From NCBI GenBank assembly GCA_023395615.1, contig JAEWYP010000024.1:1-64000 (forward strand): a stretch of DNA of 64,000 bases, in the 5' to 3' direction. Of this stretch, positions 44,114 through 52,846 are shown in pieces. The first letter of the stretch is position 1; each line of letters opens with the position of its first letter. The notes under the pieces are model-generated. The model had not been told where the DNA came from. It was given only the letters and a program-made list of their open reading frames with translations, and searched no databases. Position numbers and translations under genes: made by a program. Origin of the DNA: Bacillota bacterium (lineage in GTDB: Bacteria > Bacillota > Clostridia > Christensenellales > Aristaeellaceae).

Positions 44114-44983
44114 ATGTTCGGATATGTTACCATCAACCCGGCGGAGCTGGGAGAACGCAGCCGAAACCGCTATCAGGCGTATTACTGCGGCATGTGCCGC
44201 ACACTAATGCACCGATATGGCAACCTTGGACGGATCACGCTGAGCAACGACATGACGTTCTTGCTGGTGCTGTTAAGCTCCCTGTACGAGCCGGAAGAAA
44301 CGCTCAGCAAAGGACGTTGCCTGCCGCATCCGATCCGGGAACGGGAGTATTTAGAGAACGAGCTGAGCGACTACTGCGCGGATATGAATATTGCGTTGGC
44401 TTACCATAAATGCCGCGACGACTGGAACGACGAGCACAGTCTGGCGGGCAGGGCAGAAGCCGGATTGTTGGAAAAGGCATATCGGCAGGTGGAAAACCGA
44501 TACCCGGAAAAGTGCGCGGCCATTGAAAAATGTCTCAAGGATATCGGCAAGCTGGAACAGGAAAATTGCCTGGAACCGGATGCGCCCGCCAACCTGACGG
44601 CGCGGATGCTGGGCGAGGTGTTTGTATACCGGGGTGATTACTGGTCGGTTCCGTTGCGTACGCTTGGCGAGGGCCTGGGGCGATTCATCTATCTGATGGA
44701 TGCATACGAAGACCTGTCGGCGGATCTGCGGCGAAAGCGTTATAATCCGCTGGCGCAGTACGCCAAATCGCCGGTTTATGAAACCCTTATCAAGGACAGT
44801 CTGACAATGGTAATTGCGGAATGTACGCAGGCATTTGAGCTTTTACCCCTTGTGCAGGATGTGGAAATTTTGCGCAACATTCTATATTCGGGCGTATGGG
44901 TGCGTTACCGGCAAAAGCAGGAAAAACCCAAACGCGAACAGGCGAAACTAAGGGAGAGTGACCATGAACAGAGACCCGTATGA
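44114..44983 (+). CDS. DUF5685-family protein
   Basis: The 289-residue protein opens MFGYVTINPAELGERSRNRYQAYYCGMCRTL, the mark of the DUF5685 family of Clostridia, with two Cys in YYCGMCRTL that may bind metal; two further Cys follow in DYCADMNIALAYHKCRDDW. The rest is alpha-helical (GEGLGRFIYLMDAYEDLSADLRRKRYNPL near 185-215), recalling an all-helical prenyltransferase-like fold, but without known activity. ATG 44114 is preferred to 44108 because the family begins MFGY and GGAGGG stands eight bases before. It lies between dnaK and a J-domain gene, suggesting a chaperone link. Confidence 0.82.
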   Translation: MFGYVTINPAELGERSRNRYQAYYCGMCRTLMHRYGNLGRITLSNDMTFLLVLLSSLYEPEETLSKGRCLPHPIREREYLENELSDYCADMNIALAYHKCRDDWNDEHSLAGRAEAGLLEKAYRQVENRYPEKCAAIEKCLKDIGKLEQENCLEPDAPANLTARMLGEVFVYRGDYWSVPLRTLGEGLGRFIYLMDAYEDLSADLRRKRYNPLAQYAKSPVYETLIKDSLTMVIAECTQAFELLPLVQDVEILRNILYSGVWVRYRQKQEKPKREQAKLRESDHEQRPV

Positions 44984-45752
44984 GGTGCTGGGCGTATCCC
45001 CGAACGCCACGGATGACGAAATCAAAGCGGCTTATCGGAAGCTTGCCAAAAAGTATCATCCGGATTTAAACGGGGGAAGCGCACAGGCCGAGGCGAAGAT
45101 GAAGGAAGTAAACGAGGCGTATACTCTGCTGGTGAAAAACAAGGGGCAGGGTTACAGTCACAGTTACGGAAGCGGGTCCTCTTCCGGCGGTTCATACGAC
45201 AACGCAGGCGGCTATGGCAGTTATGGCAGCTCCGGAAGCGGATACGGTACAGGCGGATATGGCGGAGGCAATCAGGGCGGCTATGGCGGTGACTTTGATC
45301 CGTTCGGATTCGGAGATTTTTTCCGCCAGGCACAGCAACAGCAGGCTTACCGGGGCAACCAGACCACCTACACGGAGTACGATCCGTTGCTTAAAAACGT
45401 GGAGGACGCGGTACTTGATCGCGAATATGAACGGGCCGCTCAACTGCTGGCATCCATTCGGGATCGCCGCGCCGCCTGGTACTACTGGAGCGCGCGGGTG
45501 AACGTCGGTTTGGGCAATCGCGTGGCGGCGCTGAACTACGCGCGTACGGCGGTGGAAATGGCGCCGGATGAACCGGCATTTCGGGAACTGTTGTCCGGGC
45601 TGAACGCGAATGGGCAAAATTACCGTCGATACGGCTCTTCACGAGGGTTTACGGGCGCATTATGTGACAACCCCTGCATATCTTTGTTAATCGCGAATTT
45701 GTTATGTAATTGCTGTTGTCTGGGCGGTCGCGGCGGAGCATACTGCTGCTGA
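44964..45752 (+). CDS. J-domain protein with Gly/Tyr-rich linker and Cys-rich end
   Basis: A J domain (residues 3-65) with NRDPYEVLGVSPNATDDEI and the HPD motif in KKYHPDLNGG stimulates DnaK ATPase. A low-complexity region of Gly, Ser and Tyr (about 75-125) follows, then a helical, TPR-like part (about 135-215). The last 27 residues are hydrophobic and rich in Cys (LLCNCCCLGGRGGAYCC), which could be a membrane or metal-binding tail. It lacks the zinc-finger and C-terminal domains of classical DnaJ. ATG 44964 after AGGGAGAGTGACC, overlapping the previous gene. Confidence 0.88.
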   Translation: MNRDPYEVLGVSPNATDDEIKAAYRKLAKKYHPDLNGGSAQAEAKMKEVNEAYTLLVKNKGQGYSHSYGSGSSSGGSYDNAGGYGSYGSSGSGYGTGGYGGGNQGGYGGDFDPFGFGDFFRQAQQQQAYRGNQTTYTEYDPLLKNVEDAVLDREYERAAQLLASIRDRRAAWYYWSARVNVGLGNRVAALNYARTAVEMAPDEPAFRELLSGLNANGQNYRRYGSSRGFTGALCDNPCISLLIANLLCNCCCLGGRGGAYCC

Positions 45753-45849
45753 TCACGGCAATGGAATTCGAACCTGACCCATGCGATGCGGTTAAATAGC
45801 TTATGGAAAACGGTGCGCGAACGAGTGCACCGAAGGAGGAGGAAACCTT

Positions 45850-46263
45850 ATGTCCTTTTGGGAAAAGATCAAGCAGACTTTTCGTACGTTTATGTCCGGC
45901 AGGCACGGTGTAGATCAGCTTTCAGTTGCCATGGTATGGGCGGGACTGGTGATATACATTTTGTCCGCCATATTTAACTCCGGCCTGTTGGCTATTATTT
46001 CCCTTGCGGTATACGTGTATACCCTTTTCCGCATCTTTTCCCGCAAGGAGCAGAAACGCCGGGAAGAAAACCGCCGTTACATGGACTGGACCGGCAAAAT
46101 GACCACGGGTTTCAAACAGGCGCGTACGCGGTTTAAGAACCGCAAGCAATATAAGTACTTCCGTTGCCCCAACTGCAAGGCGTGGTTGCGTCTGCCGCGG
46201 GGTGCGGGTGTGGTTACGGTGACCTGTGGGCGCTGCCACAACAACTTTACCCAGAAGGCATAA
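45850..46263 (+). CDS. Two-helix membrane protein with C-terminal zinc ribbon
   Basis: The 137-residue protein has two hydrophobic segments (about 24-42 and 44-62) and a basic stretch (about 66-110). A four-cysteine zinc ribbon follows: CPNCKAWLRLPRG and CGRCHNNF. Similar proteins follow DUF5685/J-domain pairs in Clostridia as far as I know. The function is unknown. A strong AAGGAGGAGG site precedes the ATG, about 100 bases after the J-domain gene. Confidence 0.78.
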   Translation: MSFWEKIKQTFRTFMSGRHGVDQLSVAMVWAGLVIYILSAIFNSGLLAIISLAVYVYTLFRIFSRKEQKRREENRRYMDWTGKMTTGFKQARTRFKNRKQYKYFRCPNCKAWLRLPRGAGVVTVTCGRCHNNFTQKA

Positions 46264-46311
46264 CGCCGGCAGGTATATGGGGCGGAAATGGCGATCACTT
46301 TATTGAAATTC

Positions 46312-46345
46312 CAGGGGCGCGACGGTGTCGCGCCTCTTTGTATAG
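46312..46345 (+). terminator. Terminator after zinc-ribbon membrane protein
   Basis: GGGGCGCGAC and GTCGCGCC form a short-loop hairpin followed by TCTTTG. The rest of the 240 bases before uvrB holds only the uvrB promoter as far as I can see. Confidence 0.65.
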
Positions 46346-46448
46346 CACCGGTGTGGAACCATGGGAAACCCGATGCGATTGGATGCGCGCCGGACGGGTG
46401 TTAAAGAAAGTTTCCCCTGTTCGCAAGCAGAAGAAACGCAAACAGGTG

Positions 46449-46477
46449 TTTCCATTTCGAAAGAAATGTGCTATACT
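46449..46477 (+). promoter_or_regulatory. Sigma-A promoter of uvrB
   Basis: TTTCCA (46449-46454) and TATACT (46472-46477) have a 17-base spacer. No LexA-type GAAC-N4-GTTC box is visible nearby. Confidence 0.7.
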
Positions 46478-46506
46478 GTCGGTAACGTCAACGGAAGGAG
46501 AACAGC

Positions 46507-48516
46507 ATGAACCGATTTGTGCTGAAAGCGCCCTATCAGGCCAGCGGCGACCAGCCCGCCGCTATCGCCAGCCTTGCCGACGGGATACAGAAGGGGCTGA
46601 AGGACCAGGTGCTGCTGGGCGTTACCGGCAGCGGCAAAACATTTACCATGGCGTCGATTATCGAGCGGGTGCAGAAACCCACGCTGGTCATCGCCCATAA
46701 CAAAACACTGGCGGCCCAGCTGTGCAGCGAGTTCCGGGCTTTCTTCCCGGACAGCGCGGTGGAGTATTTCGTGAGCTATTACGATTACTACCAGCCGGAA
46801 GCCTACATTGCCTCGACCGATACCTATATCGAAAAGGACGCTTCCATCAACGAAGAAATCGACCGACTGCGCCACAGCGCCACCGCCGCGGTGCGCGAGC
46901 GCAGCGACGTGATTATCGTGGCAAGCGTAAGCTGCATCTACTCCATGGGCGACCCCAGCGAGTATGAAGGCATGATGGTCAGCATGCGGCCGGGTATGCG
47001 GATGAGTCGGGATCAGTTGATTGACCGGCTGATTGAAATCCAGTATACCCGCAATGATTTCGAATTCACGCGCGGCAGCTTCCGCGTACGGGGCGACGTG
47101 TTGGAAATCATCCCGGCGAACGAACGGGAACATGCGCTGAGGATTGAGTTTTTCGGAGATGAGATTGAGCGCATTCGGGAAATCGAGGTGGTTACGGGCA
47201 ACCCGCTGAGCACGCTGGAGCATGCGATGGTTTTTCCTGCCACTCATTACGCCATGGATCGGGAAAAGATGGTTTCCCAGCTGGATGTGATCGAACAGGA
47301 TATGGAGAAGCGTGTGCAGGAACTAACGGACGAGGGCCAGCCGCTGTATGCGCTGCGCCTGCGCCAGCGCACCCAATACGATCTGGAGATGATGCGGCAG
47401 ATCGGTTTCTGCACCGGAATCGAAAACTACAGCCGCTATTTTGACGGTCGGAAGCCCGGCGACGCACCTTACTCCCTGCTGGATTACTTTCCCAAAGATT
47501 TTTTGATGTTCATCGACGAAAGCCATGTGACTGTGCCACAGGTACGCGGCATGTTCAACGGAGATCGTGCGCGCAAGCAAACGCTGGTGGATTATGGCTT
47601 CCGCCTGCCTTCTGCGTTTGATAACCGACCGCTGGTGTTTCAGGAGTTTCGGGAACGTCAGCACCAGACGGTTTACGTCAGCGCCACACCCGGAGACTAC
47701 GAACTGGGGATCGCCCAGAATGTGGTGGAACAAATTATCCGGCCTACGGGGTTATTGGACCCGCAGGTGTTCCTGCGGCCAGCGACCGGGCAGGTGGACG
47801 ATCTGATTGGGGAAATCCACAAAACGGTAGAAAAGAACGAGCGAGTGCTGGTCACGACGCTGACCAAACGCATGGCGGAAAGCCTGACGGATTACCTGAA
47901 AAACCTCGGCATCCGTGTGCGATACCTGCACAGCGACATCCAGACCATGGAGCGTACCGAGCTGATCCGCGATCTGCGACTGGGCGAGTTTGACGTGCTG
48001 GTGGGCATCAACCTGCTGCGCGAAGGGTTGGATATGCCGGAAGTAAGTCTGGTTGCTATTCTGGATGCGGATAAGGAAGGGTTCCTGCGCAGCGAAACCT
48101 CGCTGATCCAAACCATCGGACGCGCCGCGCGCAACGTGAACGGACGGGTGATACTCTACGGCGACACCCTGACGGATAGCATTACCCGCGCCGTGAACGA
48201 GACGAATCGTCGCCGTAACCTGCAGGAAGCGTACAACCGCCTGCATGGAATCACCCCGCAGAGTGTGAAGAGCACGGTGCAGGCGCTGTTGAAAATTACC
48301 AACGACTTTACCGCACCCGGTCAGGAAGAGATGAGCGAGGATGAGCGTCAGGAGCTGCTGAAAAGCCTTGAAGACCAGATGCTTTCTGCCGCGAAAGGGC
48401 TGGATTTTGAGAAGGCGGCTAAACTGCGCGACGAGCTGTTCAGCCTGAAGGGCGAAACGAAGAACGTACAGAAACCGCAGATGAGAAGAAAACGGCTGAA
48501 GAAGCCGCATCGATAA
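46507..48516 (+). CDS. uvrB: Excinuclease ABC subunit B
   Basis: UvrB verifies DNA damage and holds the UvrC nuclease in nucleotide excision repair. Helicase motif I is LGVTGSGKTFT (37-47); the beta-hairpin region YYDYYQPEAYI, motif II DESHV, and motifs V/VI (VGINLLREGLDMPEV, QTIGRAARN) follow. A C-terminal UVR domain (LEDQMLSAAKGLDFEKAAKLRDEL) is present. 669 residues are normal. uvrA and uvrC are not in this window. Confidence 0.98.
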   Translation: MNRFVLKAPYQASGDQPAAIASLADGIQKGLKDQVLLGVTGSGKTFTMASIIERVQKPTLVIAHNKTLAAQLCSEFRAFFPDSAVEYFVSYYDYYQPEAYIASTDTYIEKDASINEEIDRLRHSATAAVRERSDVIIVASVSCIYSMGDPSEYEGMMVSMRPGMRMSRDQLIDRLIEIQYTRNDFEFTRGSFRVRGDVLEIIPANEREHALRIEFFGDEIERIREIEVVTGNPLSTLEHAMVFPATHYAMDREKMVSQLDVIEQDMEKRVQELTDEGQPLYALRLRQRTQYDLEMMRQIGFCTGIENYSRYFDGRKPGDAPYSLLDYFPKDFLMFIDESHVTVPQVRGMFNGDRARKQTLVDYGFRLPSAFDNRPLVFQEFRERQHQTVYVSATPGDYELGIAQNVVEQIIRPTGLLDPQVFLRPATGQVDDLIGEIHKTVEKNERVLVTTLTKRMAESLTDYLKNLGIRVRYLHSDIQTMERTELIRDLRLGEFDVLVGINLLREGLDMPEVSLVAILDADKEGFLRSETSLIQTIGRAARNVNGRVILYGDTLTDSITRAVNETNRRRNLQEAYNRLHGITPQSVKSTVQALLKITNDFTAPGQEEMSEDERQELLKSLEDQMLSAAKGLDFEKAAKLRDELFSLKGETKNVQKPQMRRKRLKKPHR

Positions 48517-48518
48517 AC

Positions 48519-48564
48519 GCAAGCGCCGCGACTGCCCCGAATGGGGTAACCGCGGCGCTTGGCA
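48519..48564. terminator. Hairpin between convergent uvrB and gltA
   Basis: AAGCGCCGCG and CGCGGCGCTT pair, with an inner CCCC/GGGG stem. There is no long T run on either side; a shared terminator is likely but not certain. Confidence 0.6.
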
Positions 48565-48573
48565 TATACGGGT

Positions 48574-49947
48574 TTAACGGGATTCGATTGGCTTGTATTC
48601 CCGGTTTGGCAGTACCGCTTTATAGGCGGGACGGATGATTTTGTCCATGTTCACCAGTTCCTCAATCCGGTGAGCACTCCAGCCAACGATGCGGGCAATG
48701 GCGAAAATTGGCGTAAACATCTCTTCCGGGATACCCAGCATGGAATAGGTCAGCCCGCTGTAGAAATCGACGTTTGCACTGACGCCTTTATACATGTGCC
48801 GTTCGCGTGCGATGATCTGGGGCGCCAGCCGTTCCACGCGGGCGTACAGATCATATTCCATTTTCTTATGCTTTTCGTCGGCAAGCTGTTCCACAAAGGT
48901 ACGAAACACGTCCGCGCGCGGGTCGCTGACAGAATAGACGGCGTGGCCGATTCCGTAGATCAGGCCTTTCTGGTCAAATGCTTCACGGTTCAGTAGTTTC
49001 ATCAGATAAGCTTCTACCGCGTCGTCATCGGTTGTGTCGGTCACGTTGCGTTTTAAATCGGCCATCATCTGAACCACTTTGATGTTGGCACCGCCATGCT
49101 TGGGGCCTTTCAGGCTGGCCAGTGCCGCCGCGATCGCGCTGTACGTATCTGTGCCTGAGGAAGTAACCACATGGGTGGTGAAGGAGGAATTGTTGCCGCC
49201 ACCGTGCTCCATGTGCAGCATCAGTGCTACGTCCAGTACGTGTGCTTCCAGTGGCGTATACTGTTTGTCCGGCCGCAGCATCCTGAGCAGATTTTCGGCT
49301 GTGGAAAGGTTTTCATCCGGCCGGTGGATATACAGGCTTTCATCCCGTTCATAATGATTGTAACTGTGATAACCGTATACCGCGAGCATCGGAAAGACGG
49401 AGATCAGCATCAGGCACTGGCGCAGTACGTTGCTGATACGCAGGTCGGACGCGTCGTCGTCGTAACTGGCCAGAGTCAGCACACTACGGCTCAGGGTGTT
49501 CATCATATCCGATGTGGGAGCCTTCATTACCACATCACGCACGAAATTGGTGGGGAGGGTACGGCTGGCAGCCATTACCCGCTTAAACTCGGTCAGTTGT
49601 TCCGGCGTGGGTAAATCGCCAAAAAGCAACAGGTAAGCCGTTTCTTCAAAACCGAAACGCCTGTCCCGTATCACGCCGTTGACCAGCTCAATAATATCGT
49701 AACCACGGTACCAGAGCCTGCCCTTACAGGGTATGCTCTCTCCGTTTACTTCTTTGCTGGACTGGATTTCGGAGATGTTCGTAAGCCCGGCCAACACGCC
49801 TTTACCGCTAATATCCCGCAGGCCGCGTTTAACGCCGTAGGTTTGATAAAGCGTCTGGTCGATGGTTGCGTTTTGAATCATCCGTTGTTCGTTTTCGGAG
49901 GCATAGCTGGCTAAGCGCTCCAGGGGAGAAGAAAAAGTGGGGGTCAT
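48574..49947 (-). CDS. gltA: Citrate synthase (citrate/2-methylcitrate family)
   Basis: Citrate synthase joins acetyl-CoA and oxaloacetate. The catalytic residues are seen as His in LKGPKHGGAN, His in GIGHAVYSVSDPR, and Asp in SANVDFYSGL. HMEHGGGNNSS is the other substrate-site stretch. At 457 residues it is longer than the 370-430 typical form, with an N-terminal extension of about 60 residues, as in many clostridial enzymes. No aconitase or isocitrate dehydrogenase is beside it; it may feed glutamate synthesis. Confidence 0.93.
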   Translation of the reverse strand: MTPTFSSPLERLASYASENEQRMIQNATIDQTLYQTYGVKRGLRDISGKGVLAGLTNISEIQSSKEVNGESIPCKGRLWYRGYDIIELVNGVIRDRRFGFEETAYLLLFGDLPTPEQLTEFKRVMAASRTLPTNFVRDVVMKAPTSDMMNTLSRSVLTLASYDDDASDLRISNVLRQCLMLISVFPMLAVYGYHSYNHYERDESLYIHRPDENLSTAENLLRMLRPDKQYTPLEAHVLDVALMLHMEHGGGNNSSFTTHVVTSSGTDTYSAIAAALASLKGPKHGGANIKVVQMMADLKRNVTDTTDDDAVEAYLMKLLNREAFDQKGLIYGIGHAVYSVSDPRADVFRTFVEQLADEKHKKMEYDLYARVERLAPQIIARERHMYKGVSANVDFYSGLTYSMLGIPEEMFTPIFAIARIVGWSAHRIEELVNMDKIIRPAYKAVLPNREYKPIESR

Positions 49948-50048
49948 AGATCGCTCCCTTTCTGCCGCGAAAGGTAGGGCGCGGCGGGTTCAGTTCAGTT
50001 GAATGTACAGGGGGTGAAAACCGATCGGAGTCCCGAAAGACTGATTTT

Positions 50049-50078
50049 ATTATAGGGGGAGACTTTTCCCGTTGTCAA
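50049..50078 (-). promoter_or_regulatory. Sigma-A promoter of gltA
   Basis: TTGACA (50078-50073) and TATAAT (50054-50049) on the minus strand have an 18-base spacer; a leader of about 100 bases follows. Confidence 0.8.
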
Positions 50079-50241
50079 GCGACCGAGGGACACAACCCGG
50101 CATTTGTCCGGATGTCCGTTTTTTACAATACGTATTATGGGCCGCGATATCGGTGGGTAAACGCCCTGAAAACCCTTGACAGAGAAGGACTTTCGGGCGA
50201 ATTTCCTGAGAAATCGGTAAGGGACGATAGCGGGAAACTGT

Positions 50242-50270
50242 TTGACTTCTCACGGGCCGTGTGCTATTCT
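50242..50270 (+). promoter_or_regulatory. Sigma-A promoter of glycan operon
   Basis: TTGACT (50242-50247) and TATTCT (50265-50270) have a 17-base spacer, 47 bases before the first gene. Confidence 0.75.
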
Positions 50271-50317
50271 AAAGTTTAGCGGCAACCAATTGTTAACCTG
50301 TGGGAGGTACGCCGGAA

Positions 50318-51034
50318 ATGCACTTGCTCAATCGGGAGACGCGGGCGGATGAGGCGCCCGTGAAACCGGATGCACTCCCTTATTGGGATGGTCCGCTGAA
50401 ACACCCACTCTATAGCAAAATCATGAAGCGAACGCTGGATTTTCTTCTGGCGGTTGTTCTGCTGATCCCGGCACTGATTGTGATGCTGCCCATTGTGCTG
50501 GCGGTCAAGCTCTCTTCTCCCGGGCCGGTGTTGTATAAGGCGCTTCGCGGTGGTTACCATAACCGCCCTTTCAATATTCTTAAGTTTCGCACCATGGTGG
50601 TCGGCGCGGACAAGTACAGCGGCACCACGGCGCTGAACGATCCGCGCGTAACCCGGGTAGGCCGTGCTCTGCGCCGCACGAAGATGGACGAGCTGCCTCA
50701 GCTGTTCAATATCCTCAAGGGGGATATGAGTTTTATTGGCCCAAGGCCTGAACTGCTCAAGTATACGGTGCGTTATACGGCGCAACAGCAGTGCATTCTC
50801 TGGGTTCGTCCCGGCATCAGCGACCCGAGCTCCATCAAGCTGATCCGGCTGGATGAGGCCGTAGGGCACGATGACCCGGAAGGTGCGTACGAACGCAATA
50901 TTCTGGGCGAAAAGAACCGGATGCGTGTGGAATACGTGATGAACCAATCATTCGGTACGGATGCGAAGCTGTTTTTTAGAACCATTGCCTGTGTGTGCGC
51001 CAAGCTGGTAAGCCGTGCACCCGGCAAACATTGA
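50318..51034 (+). CDS. Undecaprenyl-phosphate sugar-phosphate transferase (priming enzyme)
   Basis: The enzyme moves a sugar-1-phosphate from a nucleotide sugar to undecaprenyl phosphate at the inner face of the membrane, starting a glycan repeat unit. One hydrophobic segment (about 42-65) precedes the bacterial sugar transferase domain: KFRTMVVGADK, RRTKMDELPQLFNILKGDMSFIGPRPEL. It is the short form without the N-terminal membrane bundle. ATG 50318 follows GGGAGG; length 238. It leads the operon running to the cupin gene at 55510. Confidence 0.92.
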   Translation: MHLLNRETRADEAPVKPDALPYWDGPLKHPLYSKIMKRTLDFLLAVVLLIPALIVMLPIVLAVKLSSPGPVLYKALRGGYHNRPFNILKFRTMVVGADKYSGTTALNDPRVTRVGRALRRTKMDELPQLFNILKGDMSFIGPRPELLKYTVRYTAQQQCILWVRPGISDPSSIKLIRLDEAVGHDDPEGAYERNILGEKNRMRVEYVMNQSFGTDAKLFFRTIACVCAKLVSRAPGKH

Positions 51035-51086
51035 TTCCAAACCGGTTCCCGCGCGATTGCGCGGCATTCGGTAAAGGAGTGTCCCC

Positions 51087-51914
51087 ATGAACTACGGCAA
51101 AAGCGAACTGTTGGCTTACAAGGTGCGCCGTCACGCGTTGGATATGACCAGCCGGGGCGGCACAGCGCATATCGGCAGCATTTTTTCCATGGCGGATATT
51201 GTGGCGGTGCTGTATGCGGATGTAATGAATCACGATCCGAAAAACCCCAAATGGCCGCAGCGCGACCGTATGATTTTGAGCAAAGGGCACGCCGGAGCCG
51301 GGATCTACGCTGTGCTGGCGGAGTGTGGTTACTTCCCCCTGAGCGAACTGGAAACGCATTGCCGCAACGGCAGCCGCTTAAGCGGACACGTCAGCCATAA
51401 AGGTGTGCCGGGTGTGGAAGCCAGCACCGGGTCGCTGGGGCAGGGTCTGCCCATGGCGATGGGGATGGCGATGGCCGCGAAATTGAACGGCGAAAAACAC
51501 CGGGTGTACTGCATCATCGGCGACGGGGAATGCGACGAAGGCGCCGTCTGGGAAACCGCGCTGATTGCCAACCAGTATCAACTGGATAATTTCATCGTAA
51601 CGGTCGATTTTAATAAAATCCAGTCTCTTGCCAGCGTGGAGAATACCATCAAGCTGGAACCACTGGACCAGAAATGGGCCAGCTTCGGCTGGCATGTGAT
51701 CCGCATCAACGGGCACGACCACGCCGCGTTGCACGCCGCATATGACGAGGCCAAAGCGGCAATGGGGCAGGGGAAGCCGATCGTTGTGATTGCGGATACC
51801 GTAAAAGGTAAAGGCGTCAGCTTTATGGAAAACGACGTGCTCTGGCATTACCGCACCGCGCGGGGCGAGGAGTACGACGCGGCGCTGAAGGAACTGGAGG
51901 CACACAAACCGTGA
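51087..51914 (+). CDS. Transketolase, N-terminal subunit
   Basis: This is the thiamine-diphosphate-binding half of a split transketolase. GDGECDEGAVWETALIANQYQLDNFIVTVDFNKIQ holds the ThDP-binding signature; HIGSIFSMADIVAVLY and SKGHAGAGIYAVLAECGYF are substrate and cofactor sites. At 275 residues it is the usual split N-part. It is in the glycan operon rather than a pentose phosphate locus, which suggests a special sugar. Its stop overlaps the start of the other half. Confidence 0.93.
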   Translation: MNYGKSELLAYKVRRHALDMTSRGGTAHIGSIFSMADIVAVLYADVMNHDPKNPKWPQRDRMILSKGHAGAGIYAVLAECGYFPLSELETHCRNGSRLSGHVSHKGVPGVEASTGSLGQGLPMAMGMAMAAKLNGEKHRVYCIIGDGECDEGAVWETALIANQYQLDNFIVTVDFNKIQSLASVENTIKLEPLDQKWASFGWHVIRINGHDHAALHAAYDEAKAAMGQGKPIVVIADTVKGKGVSFMENDVLWHYRTARGEEYDAALKELEAHKP

Positions 51915-52846
51915 GAGATACGTTCACCCGCTGTTTACAGGAAGAAGCCCGCAGAAACCCCAATCTGGTACTGATTACGGGCGATCTGGGCTTTGGTGTG
52001 CTTTTCCCTTATATGAAGGAGTTTCCCGACCGTTTTATCAACGCAGGCATTTCAGAGCAGGCGATGATGAGCATGGCTGCCGGAATGGCGCTGGAAGGGA
52101 AGACGGTCGTTGTATACTCCATCGGCAACTTTCCCACGCTGCGCTGCCTGGAGCAGATTCGCAACTGTTGCGCCTACCACGAAGCAAATGTGAAGATTGT
52201 ATGCGTTGGCGCGGGTTTCGTATACGGAACCCTCGGCATGACCCATCACGCGACCGAAGACATGAGCGCGCTTCGTATTCTGCCGGGGGTAACGGTGTAC
52301 GCGCCTGCGGATAAGGTGGAAACCGAAGCGGTCATGGCTCGCTTTTTAACGGAGCCGGGCGTAGCTTACCTGCGTATCGGACGCGGCGGGGAGCCGGTAT
52401 TCCATGACATTGAAAAAATCCGGGGGTATCAGACCGGAAAGGCGATCCCCTATTGCGAAGGGACGGATGCTTACATCCTGACTGCGGGCGGTATCCTGTC
52501 CAGCGCGGTTGCTGCGCAGAAACTGCTGGCAGAGCGCGGATGGAGTGTTGGGGTTGCAAGCTTTCCAACAATAAAACCGATTGACGCGGAATATCTTGCC
52601 GCATTGTGCGCCAGGGTGCCGGTGCTGTTTACTTTGGAAGAGCATACGATTGTTGGCGGTTTCGGAGGCGCGGTCTGCGAAGTGGTCGCCGGTCTGCCGC
52701 AAAACCGTTCGCGGGTGGTGCGCATCGGCATGAACGACCGATACAGCTCCATAGTGGGCGATCAGGCCTATCTGGAAGCCTATTACGGCCTGGACGGCCC
52801 AGGGGTGGCCGATCGCGCGCAGGCTGTGCTGGAAGGAAAAGCATGA
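51911..52846 (+). CDS. Transketolase, C-terminal subunit
   Basis: This half supplies the pyrimidine-binding and C-terminal domains. The catalytic Glu lies in FINAGISEQAMMSMAAGMALEG; the following GAGFVYGTLGMTHHATEDMSALRILPG is typical. It starts at GTG 51911 overlapping the previous stop, 311 residues. The two halves move two-carbon units between sugar phosphates; 1-deoxyxylulose-type chemistry is less likely since the residues match transketolase. The next gene, a LicD-type transferase, overlaps its stop. Confidence 0.92.
   Translation: MRDTFTRCLQEEARRNPNLVLITGDLGFGVLFPYMKEFPDRFINAGISEQAMMSMAAGMALEGKTVVVYSIGNFPTLRCLEQIRNCCAYHEANVKIVCVGAGFVYGTLGMTHHATEDMSALRILPGVTVYAPADKVETEAVMARFLTEPGVAYLRIGRGGEPVFHDIEKIRGYQTGKAIPYCEGTDAYILTAGGILSSAVAAQKLLAERGWSVGVASFPTIKPIDAEYLAALCARVPVLFTLEEHTIVGGFGGAVCEVVAGLPQNRSRVVRIGMNDRYSSIVGDQAYLEAYYGLDGPGVADRAQAVLEGKA

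Larger units (their letters stand above)
49948..50317. other. Divergent gltA / sugar-transferase intergenic region
   Basis: About 370 bases hold two divergent promoters and no gene that I can support. A possible third element, TTGACAGAGAAGG near 50176, has no good -10. Confidence 0.6.

Noticed and set aside
46264..46506. LexA box before uvrB
   Set aside because: No GAAC-N4-GTTC type site was found; only a sigma-A promoter is visible.
51087..52846. The transketolase pair as a broken single gene
   Set aside because: The halves are a well-known split form with a stop/start overlap and complete active-site motifs in each.
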